Below, piece by piece: positions 17,376 to 26,652 of a stretch of 64,000 nucleotides of DNA. The stretch's first letter is position 1. Each line of letters starts with the position of its first letter. The notes under the pieces were generated by a model. The model had not been told where the DNA came from, ran no database searches, and saw only the letters and a list, made by a program, of their open reading frames with translations. The position numbers were made by a program, and so were the translations under genes. This stretch comes from Paenibacillus sp. V4I7 (GTDB lineage: Bacteria; Bacillota; Bacilli; Paenibacillales; NBRC-103111). The stretch spans positions 6,448,001 to 6,512,000 of the forward strand of contig NZ_JAUSZD010000002.1 in the NCBI RefSeq assembly GCF_030817275.1, written 5' to 3'.

Positions 17376-18266
17376 TTAGAAAATTCTGTAATTCGCATAC
17401 GTATAGGCGACTCTGTACGAAATAAAGATGAGAAGGAATCCGATTGCTGACTTCAACAAACCGACGGCCGTAGCTAAGCCATATTGAGCCTGTACAAGTC
17501 CTACCCGGTACACATACGTATCGATAATATCACCCGACTCGTAGACAAGAGGATTATACAAATTGAAAATTTGATCAAATCCTGCATTCAAAATATTGCC
17601 TATGCTCAAAGTAGCCAACAAAACAACAGTAGGAACCAAGCTCGGCAGCGTAATATAATACAATTGCTTCAATCTAGTAGCTCCGTCCATTTCGGCTGCT
17701 TCATAGAGGGAAGGATTAATGCCCGCTAGTGCAGCTAAATAAATAATGGCAGCAAATCCGAATTCTTTCCAAATGTCTGTACTAACGACTATGCCTGGAA
17801 ACAAGCTGTTTTTGGCCATAAACATAATCGGCTCGAATCCTAACGCTTTCAACGTATTGTTGATAATGCCGTCCAACGACAGCATATCTATCACAACACC
17901 CGCCAAGATAACCCATGATATAAAATGAGGCAGGTACACAACTGTCTGCACCCATCTTTTGAATATGCTGAATCTAATCTCATTGAGCAAAATGGCAAAG
18001 GTAAGTGGAATGATAAGGTGCGCGATAATTTTACACACAGCAATAAATACGGTATTAAAGAAAATAACTTTACTATCTCTCAGTTGAAACATGTACGTAA
18101 AATTTTCGAAGCCGATCCAGGGGGAGTTCCATATTCCCAAACCAATCTTGAAATCTTGGAACGCAATTGCGACTCCGAACATCGGCACGAGATGGAAAAT
18201 AATGAGAAGCACGATACCCGGCAGAAGCATCAAATGGTAGTGCTTGTAAAACGATTTTATGTTCAT
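17376..18266 (-). CDS. Carbohydrate ABC transporter permease (LplB type)
   Basis: A membrane permease of about 296 residues with the CUT1 LplB pattern. The EAA loop is EAAEMDGATRLKQLYYITLP, and the C-terminus ends with a transmembrane segment and YANYRIF. It forms the heterodimer with the LplC-type permease downstream. The ATG at 18266 follows AGAGGTG by about 8 bases and is preferred to a TTG at 18287. A hairpin at 18308-18348 separates it from the solute-binding-protein gene. Confidence 0.92.
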   Translation of the reverse strand: MNIKSFYKHYHLMLLPGIVLLIIFHLVPMFGVAIAFQDFKIGLGIWNSPWIGFENFTYMFQLRDSKVIFFNTVFIAVCKIIAHLIIPLTFAILLNEIRFSIFKRWVQTVVYLPHFISWVILAGVVIDMLSLDGIINNTLKALGFEPIMFMAKNSLFPGIVVSTDIWKEFGFAAIIYLAALAGINPSLYEAAEMDGATRLKQLYYITLPSLVPTVVLLATLSIGNILNAGFDQIFNLYNPLVYESGDIIDTYVYRVGLVQAQYGLATAVGLLKSAIGFLLIFISYRVAYTYANYRIF

Positions 18267-18307
18267 GAACGATACACCTCTGTTCAACTTATCCGTTTTT
18301 GATTGTA

Positions 18308-18348
18308 GAAAGAGCGCACCACCATTCGGTCAGGTGATGCGCTCTTTA
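18308..18348 (-). promoter_or_regulatory. Intercistronic hairpin after the solute-binding-protein gene
   Basis: Arms AAAGAGCGCA..CACC and GGTG.TGCGCTCTTT form a long stem directly after the binding-protein stop codon. Only a weak T tract follows on the minus strand, so it is likelier a partial terminator or a 3' mRNA-stabilising structure that yields more binding protein than permease. Confidence 0.6.
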
Positions 18349-18358
18349 CATGTACACG

Positions 18359-20005
18359 TTACTTTTTGGACTTACTGATTTCATCCGTTACTTCTTTCGT
18401 GATTTCGTCGCCGCCTTGTGCCTTCCAATCCGTAACGAACTTATCAAACGAATCAAGCGGCTTCTCGCCCATTACGATGCCGAAGAAAGTTTCAGTTTCT
18501 AACTTTTGTAGATTAGCCCATTTTCTTTCCATCGTCTTCGTATTCGCTGTAAATTCGCTGTACACCTTATTCATGTTTTGCTTCAGCAAATCTGCTGGAA
18601 CGGTGTACCCGAAATATCCTGACCAATCTTTCAGATCTGCTTTCGGATTAGCTTTGTCGCGAGTTGCCTTTGCAAACATTTCTTTCATTTCCGGATTCAG
18701 CTCTTCAGGCTTGATCTGTCCGCTCATTGCCTTCTTCAATGTGTCTGATTTTCTTTCCACAGCATCCGCATAATCGTAAGTGGAGTTTCCGATCGGCCAA
18801 TACTCTGCGCTTACCGTGAAGTCTAACTTCAAAGCGTCAGGATCTACTTTACGCTGAGCATTGATAAACGTGTTCGCATAAATCATAGCCGCTTCAGGAT
18901 TCTTCATCCCTTTCTTCACAACAATAAACTGGTTACTTACCGGCACCATCATCGTGTTCACAGTCCCTTTGGCATCAGGGATCAAATAAGGCACGAAATC
19001 AACCTTCGGATTGAGCTTCATAGCATCAGCAGCCAACCCGCCGGACCACCATGGACCGAAGAACATACCCGCTTTGCCAGATACGATGTTCTCGTTCGGG
19101 TCTTTGCGCAAAGCAAATTCCTTATCAATTGCACCTGCCGCATACATGTCACGCAGCTTGCTGAGTGCTTGCTTCGTTTCAGGAAGGATCGAAGCGTAAA
19201 CGACCTTGCCGGAGCTATCCTTGATCCAGTTGGAAGGATAAGCGCCGAATGCTTGGAAAATACCTTTAAAGTCCCCTCGCTGCGCTTTACCGCTTACCGT
19301 TAATGCTTTCTCGTAACCGGCGATGCCAATGGTATCCGCTTTGCCACTACCGTCTGGATCTTTCTCTACGAAAGCTTTGGCGATCGCAGCGACATCGTCC
19401 ATCGACTTTGGCGGCTGAAGTCCCAATTTATCCATCCAGTCCTTGCGTACCCACGCCATACTTGAAGCATCCGCTTGTACGCTAATATTGGGAATACCCA
19501 TCAATTTACCTTTATAGGTTGCTTTCTCAATCGCTTTGTTGTTCGTTGATGCATACAATTCCTTGGCTAATGGAGACGCGTATTTGTCATACACTTTGCT
19601 TAAGTCCTCAATTTGTCCGGCTTCGGCGAGGGCAAGGAAGATTTGCTCGTTTACAAGCATGACATCAGGTAGATCGTTGCTCGCGATGGCCAGTTTCATC
19701 TTTTGCTCATAGTCCTGTGAAGCTGCATACCATAAAATTTTAAAGTTGATATTTGTTTTTTCTGAGATATATTTCATATACTGATTGCTTTCTACTGTAT
19801 CGCCAGCAGGTAACTTTGCACCTGGGCTCAAGCTTTTGAAGGTGGTAACTTCTATCGGATTCGGCATCTTAAACGGGTCCACCTTAACGTTCGGATCTGC
19901 AGCTTGCCCGCCGCCGTCCTTGCTGGCCCCTCCGTTATTGCTCGAACATGCCGTCAGCAAAACAACCAATGTAATCATAGAAATTAGAGCTTTTTTCTTT
20001 TTCAT
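18359..20005 (-). CDS. Extracellular solute-binding lipoprotein (LplA type)
   Basis: A 548-residue lipoprotein. The signal sequence ends in LLTAC with the acylated Cys near residue 20, followed by a Ser/Asn/Gly linker. The body fits the large CUT1 binding-protein class (IASNDLPDVMLVNEQIFLALAEAGQIEDL and a PWWSGG loop). It should capture the ligand and deliver it to the two permeases downstream. The ATG at 20005 is chosen because GAGGAGGGG lies 6 bases upstream; five extra codons to 20020 have none. An inverted-repeat array fills the space upstream. Confidence 0.93.
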   Translation of the reverse strand: MKKKKALISMITLVVLLTACSSNNGGASKDGGGQAADPNVKVDPFKMPNPIEVTTFKSLSPGAKLPAGDTVESNQYMKYISEKTNINFKILWYAASQDYEQKMKLAIASNDLPDVMLVNEQIFLALAEAGQIEDLSKVYDKYASPLAKELYASTNNKAIEKATYKGKLMGIPNISVQADASSMAWVRKDWMDKLGLQPPKSMDDVAAIAKAFVEKDPDGSGKADTIGIAGYEKALTVSGKAQRGDFKGIFQAFGAYPSNWIKDSSGKVVYASILPETKQALSKLRDMYAAGAIDKEFALRKDPNENIVSGKAGMFFGPWWSGGLAADAMKLNPKVDFVPYLIPDAKGTVNTMMVPVSNQFIVVKKGMKNPEAAMIYANTFINAQRKVDPDALKLDFTVSAEYWPIGNSTYDYADAVERKSDTLKKAMSGQIKPEELNPEMKEMFAKATRDKANPKADLKDWSGYFGYTVPADLLKQNMNKVYSEFTANTKTMERKWANLQKLETETFFGIVMGEKPLDSFDKFVTDWKAQGGDEITKEVTDEISKSKK

Positions 20006-20083
20006 ATTGCCCCTCCTCATTAATTACCCTTCACTTACATCTTAAAGAAAATGAGAGGCATTCGGGTCAGTTAATGTCTTACG

Positions 20084-20162
20084 TTTAGGAGCAAATCGTC
20101 TCCTAAATCGGCATTCCGGGAACGATTAGGAGACAAAAGTGCACTTCTTTGGAGACGATTTG
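20084..20162 (-). promoter_or_regulatory. Operator-like inverted-repeat array before the binding-protein gene
   Basis: CAAATCGTCTCC (20092-20103) is perfectly inverted as GGAGACGATTTG (20151-20162). Nested with it, TTTAGGAG (20084-20091) is inverted as CTCCTAAA (20100-20107), and TTAGGAGAC recurs at 20126-20134. The core GTCTCC/GGAGAC thus occurs three times and GCTCC/GGAGC once. The array lies between the YesN-type regulator gene and the binding-protein gene, the natural place for the regulator's sites. Confidence 0.6.
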
Positions 20163-20191
20163 TGTTACTGTCTTTGGGTGAAAGCCCAATT

Positions 20192-20977
20192 TTAACTCTT
20201 GCTCTTGCGGAACTCACCGGGCAGCATCCCCGTCAACTCACGGAATACTTTGCCAAAATATTTTTCATTCGGATACCCAGCTTGTGCGGCGATCCAACTA
20301 ATCGTTTTCCCTGTTTGACTAAGCAGATCTTTCGCGTGATTCACTCGCACTTCCCGGATATAATCGTTAAACGTTTTCCCGGCAATATCCCGAAAACAGC
20401 GGCTGAAATAACTGCGACTCATGTTGACCCTTTTCGCGATGTCCGGCAAAAGAAGCTCATTTTGAAACTCATGGCGAATAATATCTACTGCCTTCCAAAT
20501 ACATGCCTTCACTTCGGGCGAATACGGCCCATCTTCCTCTTCGGCAAACGCAGGAACGCCATGGATCTCCACTTTCGTGTCCCTTGTTCGTACATTTTGC
20601 TCCTGCATTTTACCTACAATTCTTCTTAATATTTCGTCCATCTGCTCATGTTCAAGCTCGACCTTGGTCATATAATCCAGCGCCCCTAGGCGAAGCGCTT
20701 CCTGTATCAATTCAAAATCCTGATGAAACGTCAATACGACCATGCTAATATCCCGATAACGTTCTTTCACACACCTCATTAAATCTATACCTGACATGAC
20801 AGGCATCGCTAAATCGGTAATGAGCAAGTCCACCTGATTATTCTCCAGAAACTCTAACGCTTTTTTGCCGTTACCCGCTTCACCTACGACCTCTAGATTA
20901 TGCTCACGCCAAGGCATCATCGCGATGAAGCCTTTACGCACCAAGTGATCATCGTCCACAACCATAACTTTTATCAT
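20192..20977 (-). CDS. YesN-type response regulator with AraC DNA-binding domain
   Basis: A 261-residue regulator. The receiver domain fills residues 1-120 with acidic pocket DDD (8-10), phospho-acceptor Asp55 (LLITDLAMP) and Lys in MTKVE. The C-terminal AraC-type domain carries two helix-turn-helix units (LPDIAKRVNMSRSYFSRCF and ISWIAAQAGYPNEKYFGKVF). It overlaps the kinase gene by 4 bases (ATGA), so the pair is co-translated. By analogy with other Bacillales pairs it should activate the importer genes that follow; the inverted repeats at 20084-20162 are the candidate sites. Confidence 0.92.
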   Translation of the reverse strand: MIKVMVVDDDHLVRKGFIAMMPWREHNLEVVGEAGNGKKALEFLENNQVDLLITDLAMPVMSGIDLMRCVKERYRDISMVVLTFHQDFELIQEALRLGALDYMTKVELEHEQMDEILRRIVGKMQEQNVRTRDTKVEIHGVPAFAEEEDGPYSPEVKACIWKAVDIIRHEFQNELLLPDIAKRVNMSRSYFSRCFRDIAGKTFNDYIREVRVNHAKDLLSQTGKTISWIAAQAGYPNEKYFGKVFRELTGMLPGEFRKSKS

Positions 20978-22707
20978 CCGAGTATACCTCCTATTGGAAG
21001 ACGAAGTATGATCGTCGTCCCTGAGCCGATTGTGCTTTTTATATGAAAACTCGCAGCTGCTCCGAATTGAAACTTCACCATACGGTTTACATATTGCAGC
21101 CCGATTCCCATGCCTACCTTCTTTTTCTCTAACGTGTTCTCGCTCATTAATTGATCAATTTCTTCTTCTGTCATCCCGTCTCCATTGTCTCTAACTTCAA
21201 TAATGACATGCGATTCACCGTCTTCGATGACACTAACTTCAATTACACCTTTATCCTCCAAGCCGTGATACAACGCATTTTCAACAAGCGGCTGTAGAAT
21301 GAACCTTGGAACCGGCAGCTCAAGCGCCTCGGAATCGGCATGGATTTTCACATCAAATTGAAAGTTATAACGGATGCCCTGCAGCTCCACATAATTTTTG
21401 AGAGCCTCAATCTCATCTTTAATTCTGGCCGGTCCGCCTTTACCGAGATTATAGTAGAGCACTTTGTTCAACGTGGAAACCAAGCGGTCAATATCCTTCT
21501 GCCCATTGGCACGAGCCAGCCAGCGAATGGTATCGAGTGTATTATGAATGAAATGCGGATTGATTTGCGTCATTAATTTCTCAACTTCGAGAAATGCTTT
21601 GCCTTGTTCCTTCTGCTCCACCTCGCCGATTAATTCAAAGATGCGGCTTCTCATTTCTGCAAACTCTTTATAAATAACGGCAAACTCCAAGATCTGAGAT
21701 TGTCTTCTCGGGAAAACCTCGTTGTTACTTTTTACATTACGAATATCCGTACTCAGCAGCTTGAGCGGACGGTATACCGTTCGCCAAATCAACCAGGCAA
21801 TGAAGAAGCTTGCTATAAGGGTTAAGATAGCAAAGAAGGCGAACTGCTTGATCCACCTATTTACTTCGAGGTTGTATACCGATTTGGGGACGGCGGCCAG
21901 TACCTTCCAAGATTGATTGCTCGTCTCCTCAAACATCATATATTTGCCCGAAATGTCTTTATTCGATTGGTTATTGGCATGCAGCATGCCTACAGGAAAA
22001 TCCGTTGAATTCTCGCTATAAACAATTTGTCCATGATTATCGACAATAAGATGTACCAAGTTGCCACCGAATTGATCGTTGTCTTTGAGTATGCTTTCTG
22101 CCAATTTAAAATTAGTTTCAATATAGACATACGCATCGTCACGATCCGGCAGCTCGACTTTGCGCAGGATGGACAGCACTTCATTGCCGTCGATCGGGTT
22201 TAAAGAAAGATGCGGTCCCATATAAGTAAGTTTATCGAACTTGATAAGTACTGGCAGCTGCTTAAGGTCATAATCTTCACGAACGTTAAAATTTTCAAAT
22301 AATAGCTGCTTGTCTTTCTCAAAGTAATAAAACATTAATCCAAGCGTCGGGTTCGTAAAATGAATCAAGCCTAACTCGCTTCTGATCTCGTCGTTTAATC
22401 TTTTCTTTTCATATAAATCAGCTGATAAATAGTTCTCTAGGCTTTTGCCAACCCTCCCGTCAAAGGCGAGCTGTTGAGACGTGTGATTTAACTGACCGAG
22501 GGTATCTTCAAGCAACAGCCTTACCTGATGCAAATTGCTTTGGACCCCGCCCTCTGCTTTATTTTGTAAAATCGCATACATCGAGAAATAGGAAATACTC
22601 CCAATGAGAATTAAGGGTGCGAGTGAGCTGATAAACAGGATGAGAATGAGACGATATTTCAAGGAATGCGGCTTCGGTTGTAAACCCATCATTTTAAGTA
22701 TTGTCAT
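20974..22707 (-). CDS. YesM-type sensor histidine kinase
   Basis: A 577-residue membrane kinase. A first helix is at about residues 20-45, an extracellular sensor region at 45-285, and a second helix near 288-310 (FAFFAILTLIASFFIAWLIW) followed by a HAMP-like linker. The His_kinase domain has the phospho-His in QINPHFIHNTLD (near residue 384), and the HATPase has the N box VENALYHGL and G box GDGMTEEE. It probably senses the ligand, or the loaded binding protein, outside the cell. The gene begins the importer cluster. Confidence 0.92.
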   Translation of the reverse strand: MTILKMMGLQPKPHSLKYRLILILFISSLAPLILIGSISYFSMYAILQNKAEGGVQSNLHQVRLLLEDTLGQLNHTSQQLAFDGRVGKSLENYLSADLYEKKRLNDEIRSELGLIHFTNPTLGLMFYYFEKDKQLLFENFNVREDYDLKQLPVLIKFDKLTYMGPHLSLNPIDGNEVLSILRKVELPDRDDAYVYIETNFKLAESILKDNDQFGGNLVHLIVDNHGQIVYSENSTDFPVGMLHANNQSNKDISGKYMMFEETSNQSWKVLAAVPKSVYNLEVNRWIKQFAFFAILTLIASFFIAWLIWRTVYRPLKLLSTDIRNVKSNNEVFPRRQSQILEFAVIYKEFAEMRSRIFELIGEVEQKEQGKAFLEVEKLMTQINPHFIHNTLDTIRWLARANGQKDIDRLVSTLNKVLYYNLGKGGPARIKDEIEALKNYVELQGIRYNFQFDVKIHADSEALELPVPRFILQPLVENALYHGLEDKGVIEVSVIEDGESHVIIEVRDNGDGMTEEEIDQLMSENTLEKKKVGMGIGLQYVNRMVKFQFGAAASFHIKSTIGSGTTIILRLPIGGILG

Positions 22708-22758
22708 GATTCAGCCTCGCTTTGCTACTTGCCTAATACTGCCTAGTATACAAAACAA

Positions 22759-22772
22759 GTAAAACGCTTACA
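22759..22772 (-). promoter_or_regulatory. Near-consensus cre (CcpA) site before the importer's kinase gene
   Basis: On the minus strand TGTAAGCGTTTTAC matches the cre consensus TGWAANCGNTNWCA at all but the last two positions. It lies about 50 bases upstream of the kinase start and suggests carbon catabolite repression of the two-component system. Confidence 0.45.
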
Positions 22773-22790
22773 ACGGTCAATTAATTTGAG

Positions 22791-22836
22791 AAAAATGAAA
22801 AAGCACAACCCTTTGATGAACAAAAGGCTGTGCTTT
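22791..22836 (-). terminator. Intrinsic terminator of the purine operon
   Basis: Stem AAGCACAACCCTTT against AAAAGGCTGTGCTT, one mismatch, followed on the minus strand by a T-rich tract. It lies about 22 bases after the purD stop. Confidence 0.8.
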
Positions 22837-22857
22837 ATACAATTAAGAGCAATCTTA

Positions 22858-24117
22858 CTATTTCAAAGCTTTCATTGCAATATCCGTACGGTAATGCTTC
22901 CCGTCAAAATGGATCCGGTCCGCATCCGCATAAGCTTTCTGACGAGCTTCAATGATATCTTTGCCAAGGCCTGTGATTCCTAGAACGCGTCCGCCATTGG
23001 TGACAATTTGTCCGTCTTCGATGGCTGTCCCCGCATGGAACACTAGCGAATCTTGCACTTGATCCAGTCCTGTAATCGGCAGCCCTTTTGGGTAAGGACC
23101 TGGGTAGCCTGGTGAAGCTACAATGACACAAACTGCCGCTTCCTCACTCCACTCGATCGACTGCTCAGCCAACGTTCCGTTGTTGATAGCTAAGAAAATA
23201 TCAAGAAGGTCAGTCTTGAGGCGAGGCAAAATAACCTGCGTCTCTGGATCACCGAAACGTGCGTTAAACTCAATGGTTTTCACGCCATTCGGGGTCAAAA
23301 TCAAACCGGCATAAAGGACGCCTTTGAAAGGACGGCCCTCTTTTACCATCGCATCAGCTGTAGGTTGAACGATGTTCACAAGTGCTTCCTGTACGATTGA
23401 CTCAGGGATATGCGGCAGCGGGGAGTACGTCCCCATTCCGCCCGTGTTTGGCCCCTTGTCGTTATCAAAAACAGGTTTATGATCCTGTGATGGCACCATG
23501 AGGCGAACCGTGGACCCATCAACAAAGGCTAACAGTGACATTTCTTGTCCGGTTAGGAACTCTTCAATGACTACGCTAGCTCCGGATTTGCCAAACACTT
23601 GATCCACCATAATATCGCGAAGCGCGGCTTCCGCTTCCTCCATCGTTTGCGCAACGGTAACACCTTTTCCAGCAGCTAAGCCGTCCGCTTTAATAACAAT
23701 TGGCGCCGACTGACTGCGCAAGTATGCAAGCGCTGGCTCATAAGCGTCGAAAGACTCGTAAGCTGCCGTAGGGATACTGTATTTCTTCAATAGCTCCTTC
23801 ATAAACACCTTGCTGCCCTCAATAATCGCCGCATTCGCGCGAGGTCCGAAAGCCTCGATACCTTTGGACTCCAAGTGATCAACCAATCCAGCTGCAAGCG
23901 GATCATCAGGTGCTACCATCACGAGGTCAATCGCCTGCTCCTTCGCAAATGTACTGATCTCCTCGAATTGCAGTTCTGTAATCGGCACACATTCCGCTAA
24001 GCCAGCAATCCCGCCGTTCCCTGGTGCACAGAACAATTTGCTGATCTTCGGGCTTTTGCTGAGTGCCCATACAATCGCATGCTCGCGCCCGCCTCGTCCA
24101 ATAACTAATACACGCAT
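22858..24117 (-). CDS. purD: Phosphoribosylamine-glycine ligase (GARS)
   Basis: A 419-residue ATP-grasp enzyme that joins glycine to phosphoribosylamine, the second step of IMP synthesis. The N-terminus VLVIGRGGREHAIVWAL is the family start; the ATP-grasp core has IVIKADGLAAGKGVTVA, and NARFGDPETQVILPRL carries the metal-binding residues. The ATG at 24117 matches the usual N-terminus; an upstream ATG at 24138 adds seven residues without a ribosome site. Last gene of the pur operon, 69 bases after purH and followed by a terminator. Confidence 0.96.
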   Translation of the reverse strand: MRVLVIGRGGREHAIVWALSKSPKISKLFCAPGNGGIAGLAECVPITELQFEEISTFAKEQAIDLVMVAPDDPLAAGLVDHLESKGIEAFGPRANAAIIEGSKVFMKELLKKYSIPTAAYESFDAYEPALAYLRSQSAPIVIKADGLAAGKGVTVAQTMEEAEAALRDIMVDQVFGKSGASVVIEEFLTGQEMSLLAFVDGSTVRLMVPSQDHKPVFDNDKGPNTGGMGTYSPLPHIPESIVQEALVNIVQPTADAMVKEGRPFKGVLYAGLILTPNGVKTIEFNARFGDPETQVILPRLKTDLLDIFLAINNGTLAEQSIEWSEEAAVCVIVASPGYPGPYPKGLPITGLDQVQDSLVFHAGTAIEDGQIVTNGGRVLGITGLGKDIIEARQKAYADADRIHFDGKHYRTDIAMKALK

Positions 24118-24186
24118 CGCTATGGAAACCCCTCTCATGGGGAATGCCCACGGTCTGGAAATCGAACGTGAGCATTCTCAATTGTT

Positions 24187-25734
24187 TTAGTGTTTAAAGT
24201 GACGAACGCCTGTCATGACCATGGCAATGCCATTTTCGTTCGCTACGCGGATAGATTCTTCGTCTTTAATGGAACCGCCTGGCTGAATCACCGCTGTGAT
24301 TCCCGCTTTTGCTGCCATTTCAAGTGTGTCGCCCATTGGGAAGAACGCATCGGAGGAAAGGACAGATCCTTTCGCCTTGTCGCCCGCTTGCTCAATGGCG
24401 ATTTTGGCTGCGCCAACACGGTTCATTTGACCCGCGCCAACGCCAACCGTCATATCGTCTGCAACGAGTACGATTGCGTTAGATTTAACGTGCTTAACTA
24501 CTTTCCATGCGAAAAGTAATTGCTTCATCTCTTCAGCCGTCGGTTGACGCTCAGAAACGACTTTCAAGTCAGCTTCGGTCAGTTGGTAAGCATCGCTAGC
24601 TTGTACGAGCATGCCGCCTTCAACCGTTGTAATCACTGGCTCCGCTTTACGGCCAGCTACTGTATCTAAGCCGCTTACTTTGAGTAGGCGAATGTTTTTC
24701 TTTTTGGAAAGGATATTGAGCGCTTCCGGTGTAAAATCAGGCGCAATGACGATTTCCAGGAAAATCTCATGCAGCAGTTGAGCTGTCGCTTCATCCACCG
24801 CGCGGTTCGCGGCTACGATGCCACCGAAGATAGAAGTCGGGTCTGCATTGTACGCTTTCGTGTAAGCTTCAAGCACATTTGTACCGATACCTACGCCGCA
24901 AGGATTCATGTGCTTAACGGCTACAACTGCAGGCTCGCTGAATTCTTTGACGATCTGAAGCGCAGTATTAGCGTCGTTAATATTATTGTACGATAGTTCT
25001 TTACCGTGTAACTGTACAGCTGTTGTAATGTTGCCAGCAGCCGCATTCGGCTTACGATAGAAAGCTGCGCTTTGGTGCGGGTTCTCTCCGTAACGAAGCT
25101 CCTGCATTTTCTCATAAGTCACTGTATAGCGCTCTGGGTAAGGCTCGCCTTGTAGACCAGTCAAGTAGTCACCAATCAAAGCATCGTAAGCCCCCGTGTG
25201 ACGGAACACTTTAGCAGCTAGACGTTTGCGCGTTTCCAGCGTTGTGTCGCCAGTCTCTTGCACTTCTTCCAGCACCTTCGCATAGTCGGTTGTATCCACG
25301 ATAACGGAAACAAACGCATGATTCTTAGCTGCGGAACGAAGCATCGTCGGCCCACCGATATCGATGTTCTCAATCGCATCCTCGTAAGTCACATCAGGCT
25401 TCGCAATCGTTTCGGCAAAAGGATACAAATTCACGACAACCAGATCAATATACTCCAAACCGAGCTTCTTCATGCTCTCTTGGTGCTCCACGTTGTCACG
25501 AACGGCCAGTAATCCGCCGTGAACATTCGGATGCAGCGTTTTGACGCGGCCATCCATGATCTCCGGAAACCCTGTAACCTCGGAAATACCGATAACCGGC
25601 ACCCCTTTATCCTTCAACAAACTAAGCGTACCGCCCGTAGAAATGATCTCAACGCCCAGCTTCGACAGCTCGCTCGCGAATTCAACAATTCCCGTCTTAT
25701 CGAAAACGCTGATCAGTGCTCTTTTGATTGCCAC
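24187..25734 (-). CDS. purH: Bifunctional AICAR formyltransferase / IMP cyclohydrolase
   Basis: A 515-residue enzyme for the last two steps of IMP synthesis. The N-terminal IMP cyclohydrolase (MGS-like) domain opens with AIKRALISVFDKTGIVEFA, and STGGTLSLLKDKGV forms the phosphate site. The C-terminal formyltransferase domain includes VAVKHMNPCGVGIG (the conserved Lys-His pair). GGGAGGAAG is placed 7 bases before the GTG at 25734, and this start gives the standard length. An extended frame to 25779 is therefore rejected. Confidence 0.96.
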   Translation of the reverse strand: MAIKRALISVFDKTGIVEFASELSKLGVEIISTGGTLSLLKDKGVPVIGISEVTGFPEIMDGRVKTLHPNVHGGLLAVRDNVEHQESMKKLGLEYIDLVVVNLYPFAETIAKPDVTYEDAIENIDIGGPTMLRSAAKNHAFVSVIVDTTDYAKVLEEVQETGDTTLETRKRLAAKVFRHTGAYDALIGDYLTGLQGEPYPERYTVTYEKMQELRYGENPHQSAAFYRKPNAAAGNITTAVQLHGKELSYNNINDANTALQIVKEFSEPAVVAVKHMNPCGVGIGTNVLEAYTKAYNADPTSIFGGIVAANRAVDEATAQLLHEIFLEIVIAPDFTPEALNILSKKKNIRLLKVSGLDTVAGRKAEPVITTVEGGMLVQASDAYQLTEADLKVVSERQPTAEEMKQLLFAWKVVKHVKSNAIVLVADDMTVGVGAGQMNRVGAAKIAIEQAGDKAKGSVLSSDAFFPMGDTLEMAAKAGITAVIQPGGSIKDEESIRVANENGIAMVMTGVRHFKH

Positions 25735-26040
25735 TATGCTTCCTCCCAGAAAATAATATTTGTAACTTCTCCCGCTCATCCCAACTTAGCGATGAAGAAC
25801 AGCCTTAACTTCGATCAAGCTCACTCATATAGGGTAAAACCGTCGCGGTAACGATGTAAAACATCCTTACAGTAGCTAGTTCTCTCGCTCAAGCCACCCT
25901 AGTGATGAAAAACATCCTTACATACTCTCCGGCCGCGATCCACGCCACAGAAAAGTCTAATTTGTTTAAATCCCTCGCGCATACTGAAGAGTTATCCACA
26001 GATGACCTTATTTTGCGTGGTGGAGCTATAGCTCAAAACC
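25735..26040. other. Gap between purN and purH with a repeat unit
   Basis: A 306-bp untranslated stretch inside the purine operon. It holds a family A repeat (25846-25924); no promoter, riboswitch or gene was recognised in the rest. Confidence 0.5.
25846..25924. repeat. Dispersed palindromic repeat, family A, copy 3 (diverged)
   Basis: Contains CGGTAACGATGTAAAACATCCTTACAG-like halves at each end (GTAACGATG..CATCCTTACAG, then GTGATG-N5-CATCCTTACAT). It is the most diverged of the four copies, and the only one inside an operon. Confidence 0.55.
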
Positions 26041-26652
26041 CTACGACCGCACGCTAACCCTGCGGCCATCCAAGCTCACGCGATCCTCGCACAGCCAGCG
26101 AATCACCTGCGGCAGCAGCACGTGCTCAGCCGCATGGATGCGCTCCGACAGCGAGTCCGCAGTCTCGTGCTCGTGGATCTCAACGGCACGCTGGGCGATG
26201 ATCGGCCCGGAGTCCAACCCGCCGTCCACGAAGTGAACGGTCACGCCGGTCTGCTTCACGCCGTACTCGACGGCCTGCTCGATCGCACGTACGCCGGGAA
26301 ACGACGGCAGCAGTGAAGGATGAATGTTGATCATGCGCCCGAAATACGGCTCAACAAGCACATTCGTAATAATCCGCATGTAGCCAGCCATTACGATCAA
26401 GTCAACCTGACGATCGTGCAGCTCTTTAAGGATAAGAGCCTCATAAGCCTCACGACTCTCGTATTCCTTCGGAACAAACGCAAATACAGGCACCTTCGCC
26501 TCTACAGCACGCTCCACCACATACGCTTGCGGGCGGTCACAGACAAGAAGCTCGATGCTGACATCAAGCTTCCCCTTCTGTACCTGATCTACGATGGCCT
26601 GGAAATTCGAGCCGCTGCCCGAAGCGAAAATCGCAATTCGGTAAGGCTGCAT
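26041..26652 (-). CDS. purN: Phosphoribosylglycinamide formyltransferase
   Basis: A 203-residue enzyme that transfers formyl from 10-formyl-THF to GAR. It starts RIAIFASGSGSNFQAIVDQ and carries the catalytic segment INIHPSLLPSFPG with Asn and His, then VHFVDGGLDSGPIIAQRAV with the catalytic Asp. Its ATG shares a base with the stop of purM, so the two are translationally coupled. A 306-bp gap follows before purH. Confidence 0.96.
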   Translation of the reverse strand: MQPYRIAIFASGSGSNFQAIVDQVQKGKLDVSIELLVCDRPQAYVVERAVEAKVPVFAFVPKEYESREAYEALILKELHDRQVDLIVMAGYMRIITNVLVEPYFGRMINIHPSLLPSFPGVRAIEQAVEYGVKQTGVTVHFVDGGLDSGPIIAQRAVEIHEHETADSLSERIHAAEHVLLPQVIRWLCEDRVSLDGRRVSVRS

